NCBI RefSeq assembly: GCF_037975245.1
Contig: NC_092580.1
Span: 1,585,501-1,649,500 of the forward strand
DNA length: 64,000 bases
DNA from: Apostichopus japonicus
Taxonomy: Eukaryota; Echinodermata; Holothuroidea; Aspidochirotida; Stichopodidae
Direction: 5' to 3'
The stretch's first letter is position 1, and every line of letters begins with the position of its first letter. This document shows, piece after piece, positions 56,713 through 64,000 of the stretch. The notes beneath the pieces are model-generated. The model made no database searches. It saw only the letters and a list, made by a program, of their open reading frames with translations, and was not told the origin of the DNA. The translations under genes were made by a program, and so were the position numbers.

Positions 56713-58760
56713 CTGTCACGAATAATTAGCATACGGTAAAGCATTTGAATGCAGTTTGTTGTTACATTATCGAACACAAGTCTTAATAGGCCATCAGCTG
56801 AAGCTCAAAATGTGGCTGTAAAATCAGTTTCGTTCCAGCAACACCGGGTCTAGACTTTTAATGCATTTTTGGGTAGTTTAATGCATCACAAACATTATAT
56901 CAAAAGTTCTCCAAAAAATTTCCTGCAGTATTTTTGTAAGAAACCCTTGAAATTGGGTATGTTATGTAGACATTACGTGCTACGATGCTATGTATTAGGA
57001 ACACATGTGCTAACGTTAGATTTGGTACAGTGGTGCATACATACCACTCTTTTCTTATATGTTAAATAACAACTGATATATTTTTTTGTATAATAGTTGG
57101 GTCAGGGTTACAAGAATGGTGGAAGAGGATTCTGGTCTAAGGGTCAGTGAGGGTTGTTTTCAGGCATTACAAGTTGTGCCCCCCCCCTCCATTTTCGCCA
57201 AAATGGTAAAAAATCACATTTTCAACTTTGAAATATGAAATACAATTTTTGCACATTATAACTTAAGGGTTTTAATTATAAAAATGTACCACTTTTAATA
57301 AACTCAGATATAATGCTTTGTTATAAATCAAATATTTTTAGATTTTCCCCCTATGTTATGAATGCATTTCGTCTGTGCATGTATGCGTAAATATACACAT
57401 ATAATGAAAAGTTCCTCTCCATAATTGTTACACTCCCCATCCAAACTGTTTTACAAATGCGACCCCCTCCCCCTCTACTTTACATGTAGCTAAATCCCTA
57501 GTTACAATGAGATGTACCAATGCCCCAAGACCAGTGAGCTATTTCTTTTGTATAAATCAATATTGGCACACTAAGACGTCATGGCATATCGTAGATGTGA
57601 AATAAAGTTATAGTCGGTATATATCCGTTACCTTAGTACTCTTTCTACAGTCTTCTGCAAAACTAGGTACTTTCTCCTTGTTACTGAAACGACATGTTTA
57701 TAATTCGTATTCCTGCAAAAAGAGTTTCCAAGGGAGTTAACGTATAAAAGAAAAGATCGACAAGGTTTCGAATGGTATTTTGAATAATAATAGTTCTATA
57801 TTCTACAAATAATATGAATCATAAAGGTGAATGGTACAAATAAGTGAATAACGAAGACAGTTAACTTAAGCCCCAGATAGAAAGAAATAATGTATCTATT
57901 AAGACTGGGTCGATACACTCAATGGTGTAGTAGAGCTGGGCCTTTGCGATGATTCAAGATACAGGTTCTTCATCAAAAGGCGCAGCGCGGAATTAATAAG
58001 TGATTAAAAGTTCATCCAAGGACAGTTGTACTAGTCTTAACAGTATCCACTTCAATTCACTGCATGGAAGTCAGATATGGTATGGAAAAGGGAAAGTCTA
58101 TTCCGTAGTAGAGGTGAAGATAATTAGATGAAATAAAAGTCACTAAAGACTTGAATATCCTTCAGTCAAAACTTGAACGGATGCACAGAACATATTAACA
58201 ATATGAATAAAACAGGTAACGAAATGTTACGGCAAACAATAAAGAACCGTGATATTGGAACAGGGTCAGGGGCGATGGTTCCCCAACAACAGTATATAAA
58301 CCTTTGACTGGTTTCAGGACGCGGTATTTGCGTCATCATCATCAGTAAATGTAGTTGTGAATATGCAAGAGGTAAAGCATGCCCATAACACCCTCCTCCC
58401 CCCTCCCCTCCCCTCTCAAAAAAAAGTGTGATTTGAAGAAAATGTGGATATTTATCAAAGGTGTCTGGTAGGTAGGGTAATCTACGTAAAACTACTAATA
58501 GCTAAAATGAATATATGAATAAGATCATGTTTTCTGGTTCCTTTAAACTCTGGGGAACAAAATAATGACAACATGACTTTGAAAAAGTTAACCCTCTTCA
58601 CAAACTTCAAACTTGATTAAAATTTCAGACTAAGATATCAAGATTTAACACCATCACAGTTCATCCTCCAAATCATCTTCCCCTGCATCAACAATCTCAA
58701 CATCTTCTTGGAAGTTGCTGCAATTTCTATATTTACATAGGTCTGTACACGGTAGTTGTG
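56713..58760. other. Adducin upstream intron, no gene recognised
   Basis: AT-rich sequence with a C-run at 57,180-57,188 and no credible exon. The next upstream adducin exon was not found. A transposon-like gene begins at 58,768 on the same strand. Confidence 0.5.
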
Positions 58761-58767
58761 CATTCAT

Positions 58768-59052
58768 TCAGGAACATCTTCCTTTAAGACATTTGCCGAC
58801 TCTACAGCTACTGCTGACACACTGAAGCAAAACATCTGGGTCAGGTGGCTTCGTCATCCAAGTGATTATAAGGTCATCATTTTCAAGTTTCCATCCATGT
58901 CCCTCTGGTGAGAGTGCATCAATCCTTTGCTGCAATGCCCTACTGTGAATAGCAGCCTGGTTGGTGCAGCGCTTAACATGCTGGATCAGAGCATCTTTTG
59001 TTGGTGGTAAACTCTGCTCTGAGGAGGAGATGAACAGAACACCTTGTACCAT
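58768..59052 (-). pseudogene. Cys/His-rich multicopy family, C-terminal piece
   Basis: The minus strand reads LPPTKDALIQHVKRCTNQAA, SRALQQRIDALSPEGHGWKL, then ITWMTKPPDPDVLLQCVSSS and CRVGKCLKG. This matches a family common in aquatic invertebrates: LPPTxxALxxHxxRxxYQA, then SPxxxGW, then WTxLPPA and a Cys-rich CxCxxGxxC knot. Here the Cys-rich end is cut short by a stop after GRCS. Function is unknown; the copy number in genomes suggests a mobile or repeat-linked gene. Confidence 0.6.
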
Positions 59053-59284
59053 GAAATTGGATATTTTTGAGTCTCACATTTTATGATGGGGTACCAATAT
59101 AATTACAATTCAGCTAGAAATATGTTGCAAATTACTTTAATAATTTCAATGGAAAGATTAACCTGATATTGTATCTCAAAGGGTTTAGAGAATTTTTTAA
59201 TTTTCCTTGGGGGAGGACCCCCATATTCCAAAAGTCCTAGATCCACCCCTGAACACTCAATGAACCACACATTGAAGAGAGTAC

Positions 59285-59470
59285 TTTACCTTTCAAGATC
59301 TGTATGTCTTCCTTGTCAAGAATTGTATCTAGTTTCTTCAACATAGAGAGTGGTACCTCACTTCAATGGCAACACGGTCTTTTCCTGTAATATTCATAAA
59401 ATCTGGGCTCATCTTTTTTCCGCTCTGCTGCTTGTCGAAGCAATATCTTAATAAAATGAAGTAAAAAAAG
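59285..59470 (-). pseudogene. Cys/His-rich multicopy family, middle piece
   Basis: One frame reads LLRQAAERKKDEPRFYEYYR then KRPCCH and stops, with a second short frame MLKKLDTILDKEDIQILKG before GTAAAG. In the family a segment LRxAAExxxDxxxLxxI then a Cys/His-bearing RYHxxCxxxY follows the first zinc-like motif. Order and strand agree with the flanking pieces. Confidence 0.5.
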
Positions 59471-60045
59471 CAAATTGTTTTGCATTTTCTGTTGATCAAA
59501 ATGTAAGTTTGAACAAATAAGAACTAAGACAATTTTATTTATATACCATGTGATCTGCACATCTTCTATGGACAAACAAAGACACATTCAAATTTTGCAA
59601 ACCAGTGTCATGCAAAAAAGAATTAAAACAGGCTTTTTTTGACAGTACAGTACATTATCTCTTAATGTTATGGTTTAAATTATACAATGGTAGATTATAT
59701 CTGTTACTAATAATAAAGGAGACAGATACTTGTTCATTTTGGTAAAGCTAGACAGGCTGACCATAAGACCTTGCAAACCTAACCTTATTGCACCTTTGTT
59801 ACACTTATTTTTCTAACTAATATAATATCTCTATCATTCAAATAAAGGGCCACAGTAAGAAAACTATGAAGCCTGTATTTAACACTTAGGCTAGTGCCCC
59901 AGATGGAGAATTTGAAACAAATTTCCGTTCCTACCACCTTATAACAAAACAAATCAGATGACCATGCCACTTATTATATTATGTTCAGATCCAACACTGT
60001 GCCCTTTGACTTGGATTCTATCCCTCAAGAGCTACTGATCTTGCA

Positions 60046-60600
60046 TTATGCAACTTCTCTTAACACTTCAACTATGCCACATAAGTACAAGTAGAGTCGT
60101 GTAGTATGCTTAGGCTTACCTCCATCGAAAGTCTCTGCCTGCTGCAGCTTGTCCCGTTTGCAAGGCCTAGTAATGTATTGTTTCTTTTCCCACATATAAT
60201 AAATTGAACAGGCAATACACCAGAGCTTCTGCTTGGTTTCCTCGATCTTTTCCGTCAATTCTTCGTTTAAAATCATATGGGGTCTCCTCTGGAACTGTCC
60301 GTTTTCTTGCAGCAATGTGCTTGCTATCAATAAACCGCCTGTAACACTTATCGTGGAACCCCATCATACTATGCTGTTGAACACACGCTTGATCGTAGTA
60401 GGCCATGGAGTAATCAGTAGTACGGCGATATCACTGTCTCCGCCGCTGAGATTAAGCCAATCTTTAGCGCAGGAAGTAACTTTAGTCCATCGTTTATTCG
60501 TCAGTGCCTTGAATGCTTCAAATTTTACAGATTCAATGTGCACTGAGCACTGTAGATTTCCGTGTGTCGGAGACTGACTAGCGCCCGTGGGAGCCGCCAT
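60046..60600 (-). pseudogene. Cys/His-rich multicopy family, N-terminal piece in three frames
   Basis: A Met-started frame at 60,600 reads MAAPTGASQSPTHGN, then FEAFKALTNKRWTKV and CAKDWLNLSGGDSDIA. A second frame continues MGFHDKCYRRFIDSKHIAAR and KRTVPEETP, containing the HxxCYRxFxD motif. A third gives WCIACSIY and RDKLQQAETFDGG, the CxxC plus REKL-xxAxTxxGG block. The blocks are in family order but need two frame changes, so this is a broken copy unless short introns are involved. Confidence 0.6.
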
Positions 60601-61840
60601 GTTTGTTGTTTTCTACAAAGATTGCACACAGAACTCATGGCTCATTGGACAATTCATATCACATGGTACAGATATCTCACTGGCGCACAACTTTTGAACG
60701 TAAAACGGCAGGTTTCTTAACATACGCAATAAAAAATATAGTTCGATCTTTCGAGCGGAATTGCAAAAAAACTGCAGGAAAGTACATGGAGAACTTTTGG
60801 ATCATTAATCTTAGTTAATTTATGTATTCAATGCTGTAGAGAAATTTCAGACCCGCAGTTGCTGGAACGAAACAAGCGAATTTCGACCTTCAGCTGATGG
60901 CCTATAAGAGCGACTCTTTTAATCTCTCTTATTCCTCCTTTGCTGTTTCTCGTCGCCGACTTTGCTCTGCTGGTCCCAACACTACCAAGGAGCTTCTTAT
61001 ATATGCCATCTTATATATGCCATCCGGCGAATGAAACTCAAGCAATTTCAAATAAGAGGACGACAACATCTTACATGATTTGCCGCAGAAACCATCCGTT
61101 TGGCGTTCAAGCTTCAAAAATACAAGACCCACTTTAGAGTCCTTTCTAGCTTAAATCTGGTTTGAACTTTCATCCTTTTGATGAAACCTTTGAATCCTTC
61201 TCATTTGAAGCATTTTGTCTTCCATCTCTCTGTCAAGGGACAAAAGAGCTAAATACTGCCATTACAGAACAAACACAGAAATGCACTTCTCCTTCAACAG
61301 GCAAATATTTGAGCAACTGTCTGTCTGGGCAATAAAACTTCATTTGTTCCTATCCCCCCCCCCAAAAAAAAATTGGCTATTTGATAATTTGCTCTTTAAG
61401 GGACAAAACAGATGTCAACTTCTCTATGGTGATATTACCAATGCCTGGATTCTGCAAGGCACCATGACAGCAAATAGGCATATGCATTATGTACAATATG
61501 TATGAGGTACAATAGAAGCATTGTAACACTATCAGGAAAACAGATGTTTGTGTTTAGGCGTCTTCTCCAAACAATTTATACGAAATCCTGTGGACACCTG
61601 CGGGCCCAAGCTGAGCTCAAGCAAACTTACAAAGACCATTAGGAGCATCCCAGCTCTCATTTCATGATGTTAGTGTCATCACATTAACTTTATTAGAAGC
61701 AGATAACCCGCTTTGTACCGACCATTGTTTGTTACCCAGACTCGACAAAGAAAACACACACACCGATTGATAAAATTGTAGGTTGACAAAACCCAGACAA
61801 CCAACTCTTGATGCTGCAGGGAGAAGACAGGATCAAGTAC
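60601..61840. other. No gene recognised
   Basis: AT-rich sequence with only short accidental frames. A C/A homopolymer pair lies at about 61,352-61,372. Confidence 0.5.
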
Positions 61841-61845
61841 TCCCA

Positions 61846-62190
61846 TCAGTGGCGTAGGAAGGTACTTTTGAGTGGGGGGGCTGAAGACTGATGGCTGGCC
61901 TGGGGGAGGGTCTAAGGGGAGGGGGTGTCCCCCTCCCCTTTTGAATTTTTTGGCATATCCAGAAGGCCTCAGATGCAATTTGGTGCAATGTAGCACACTT
62001 CAACACCCACTCCATTTTGCACTGGCCTTAGATGCAATTTGGTGCTCCAAATGAGATTTTTTTCTCATTTAGAAATGAAAAAGGGGTTTTCTGACTTGCG
62101 AAGCGGGAGGGCGGAATGATACTTCCGCCCCTCCATATTCACTGGGGGGCTGGCACCCCCCAGCCACCCCGGTTCCTATACCCTTGACTC
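61846..62190 (+). mobile_element. Short non-autonomous element, copy 2
   Basis: Matches 38,703-39,005 in opposite orientation and is longer. One end reads CAGTGGCGTAGGAAGG and the other, in complement, GGGTATAGGAACCGGGG, giving imperfect inverted ends around TAGGAA. The interior includes a GC hairpin GAGGGGGTGTCCCCCTC and AAATGAGATTTTTTTCTCAT. No coding capacity. Confidence 0.85.
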
Positions 62191-62754
62191 CCATTCCTGC
62201 CCATCAACACCCCCCACTTCCCCCACCACTTGTAATCCTAACCCACTATTAAAGTATGTTGCTCAACCTTCAAGACAAACAAATAGAAAACTCAATTATG
62301 ACTTTCATGAAAGATCTCTAAGGGAAATTTTTTCTCCAGTTTCAACTGGTTACTTTTCTAAGGATTTACAGTAGCCACAAGACCCTGGATTCCAAGGTCA
62401 ATAATGAAACACATCTCCCAGGTAGGTAACCTTGCCCTTGGAGTCAGACATCAAAAGAATATTATGGGAACTTTATCGATGAATGTCAACATTATTAGTG
62501 CACATACATGTTAGAAAGCAAATATCCCCGACTATGCCTTAATCCAAATCCATAAATCCGATTTGGATTTGGCAAGTCGCAACATATTATTACCTCATAA
62601 AGCTTTTGATGATAAACTTCCACAGGGAAAGTTGATTAAAAATAACAGATATTTTTGGATATATACATAAATCTTAGATTTAGTGTGTGAACCACGTTGC
62701 CAATGGTCCTGACCACAAGCTTTTTAAGGTTCCTTACCTGCAACTCCATGGAGT

Positions 62755-62935
62755 ATTGAAGGCTGAAATTGCAAATAAACTAGTGCATATCCCTACACCA
62801 GTTTGAAGGGCCGCATTGCAAATAAATTATATCCCTACACTAGTTTAGAGGGCTGAAATTACAAATAAACTAGTGCATATCCCTACGCTAGTTTGGAGGG
62901 CTGAAACTGCAATTAACTAGTACATATCCCTACAT
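62755..62935. repeat. Short tandem repeat, about 3.5 copies of 46-57 bp
   Basis: Each copy contains GGCTGAAATTGCAAATAAAC, then TAGTGCATATCCCTACAC and AGTTTGGAGGG. Copies differ by small deletions (the second lacks CTAGTGC). Non-coding. Confidence 0.9.
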
Positions 62936-64000
62936 ATAAATAGACCTATCAAAAAAGCCCAATCCTTGAGATCAATTTCAAGTTGGTCTGACTTCACAAA
63001 GTCTTATTTTGACGTTGAGCACTGCTCCTGCAGGTTAGCAACTGTTTTTTAAAAACAGACTATAAAATATACAACTGTAAGGGTATAGAAGAGAATAGCA
63101 ATATTCACAGAATGGAAGCTTTAAAAACTACATTGACAGGAAGCTTAAATACTAGGAGGCTGCTCCAAACCTGGCAATCCCACCCTCCTGAGATGAGAAC
63201 TATGGTAAGAAAACAGAGAAAAGGAAAAACCCTTCCCAGTGGCTGGACTGTTCCCAGAAGACCTATTCGTTGGGAGTTTGAGTCGCAAGCCCTCTAGCCA
63301 ATGATTTCATAAACATGGGCGCCCCTCCCTCTGCCAGAGCCTCCTCCCAGTTAAAAAGTCTAGCTTATCTAATTTTTAAGTTAATTTTTTTTAGTAGGGT
63401 TATTCATTATGTACTGATGATGGAGAAAGGGAGTCCAGGAGAAGGTTTTTTTTTAAATGTTTCAAAGGATTGTTTTTCATTGGAGCTAAGAACGTAAAAT
63501 TTTACAAACAAAGAACTTGAAAATCAAGAACGAAAAAATTACATGTACAAACAGGAGTACAGAATAAAGAAGCAGAAAAAAGTGCGGGAAGCCAAGAAAC
63601 AAATTCAAAAGAATGTAATTAAAATATATATCACATTGTAAATGTTAAGATGCACAGATATAAAAAAAAATATTTAAAACAATGAATGAAACAAAATGAA
63701 AGAGAAAGCAATGAAGAGAATGAAAGTTTTTGGATTTTGTGAGGAAAACTTTTCCAGGGTCTGGCTCTAATGTACTGGAAGGAATACTTGTGGGGGCCTT
63801 TCTATATAGACATCTAATTTGGTAGAAGAGTAGGTACAAATACCATTGCAGGGATATTTGTCTGGTTTGGTGGTAAATATAACACATTTTACAATGCCCC
63901 AAACTGACTTCAATTCATTAAGGGCACTGAAACTATAAACATCCACTAACTTTGTGTCAAAATATGAGCTCTCTGTTTATACATATGTGATGGTGTGTTA
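62936..64000. other. Window end, no gene recognised
   Basis: AT-rich sequence. Open frames up to 85 residues have no recognisable domain. The final bases TGTGATGGTGTGT recall the 50-bp minisatellite motif but are too short to assign. Confidence 0.5.

Overview
This window is eukaryotic, AT-rich, intron-rich and very repeat-dense. It holds short exons with GT/AG borders, L2/CR1-type LINE fragments, tRNA-derived SINE-like units, fold-back elements, (TA)n tracts and several minisatellites. The style, with short exons, abundant minisatellites, interspersed TGACCTTTGACC-type repeats and CR1/L2 LINEs, suggests a marine invertebrate. A deuterostome such as a sea cucumber, another echinoderm or a hemichordate is my best guess, not a demonstrated identity.

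The dominant structure is a large inverted repeat. A left arm at about 5,788-18,917 is mirrored by a right arm at about 39,403-53,019. The arms are recognisably colinear but differ by many substitutions, indels and minisatellite copy number. They enclose a spacer of about 20.5 kb. Each arm carries, in the same internal order, an acidic exon, a LINE reverse-transcriptase fragment, the tail of a second LINE, remains of a Kolobok-like transposase gene, a 29-bp minisatellite, and a three-exon coiled-coil-like gene fragment (a, b, c). The right arm keeps a, b and c in frame. The left arm has broken all the joins but keeps transposase exons that the right arm has lost.

The best recognised host gene is adducin, a spectrin-actin cytoskeleton protein. 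Its middle exons lie on the minus strand at 56.7-54.5 kb, outside the right arm. Its later exons lie on the plus strand at 18.9-27.1 kb, inside the spacer. One adducin exon is present in both places. Flipping the spacer between the two arms would put all adducin exons in one order on one strand. The window therefore looks like an inversion mediated by the inverted repeat, or like an assembly that oriented the spacer wrongly. Three in-frame stop codons lie in the adducin exons.

Region by region: 1-2.7 kb, tandem repeats and an old reverse-transcriptase fragment; 4.2-5.4 kb, a 38-copy 32-bp array open in all three frames; 5.8-18.9 kb, left arm; 18.9-27.3 kb, adducin 3' exons; 30.7-32.8 kb, fold-back cluster and tandem tRNA-like SINE heads; 33.6-36.2 kb, a near-intact LINE reverse transcriptase on the minus strand; 38.7-39.0 kb, a short element; 39.4-53.0 kb, right arm including a 57-copy 50-bp minisatellite that is a single unit in the left arm; 54.5-56.7 kb, adducin middle exons and a GC-rich MITE-like element; 58.8-60.6 kb, a broken gene of a multicopy invertebrate Cys/His-rich family; 61.8-62.2 kb, second copy of the 38.7-kb element; 62.7-64 kb, a short tandem repeat and unassigned sequence.
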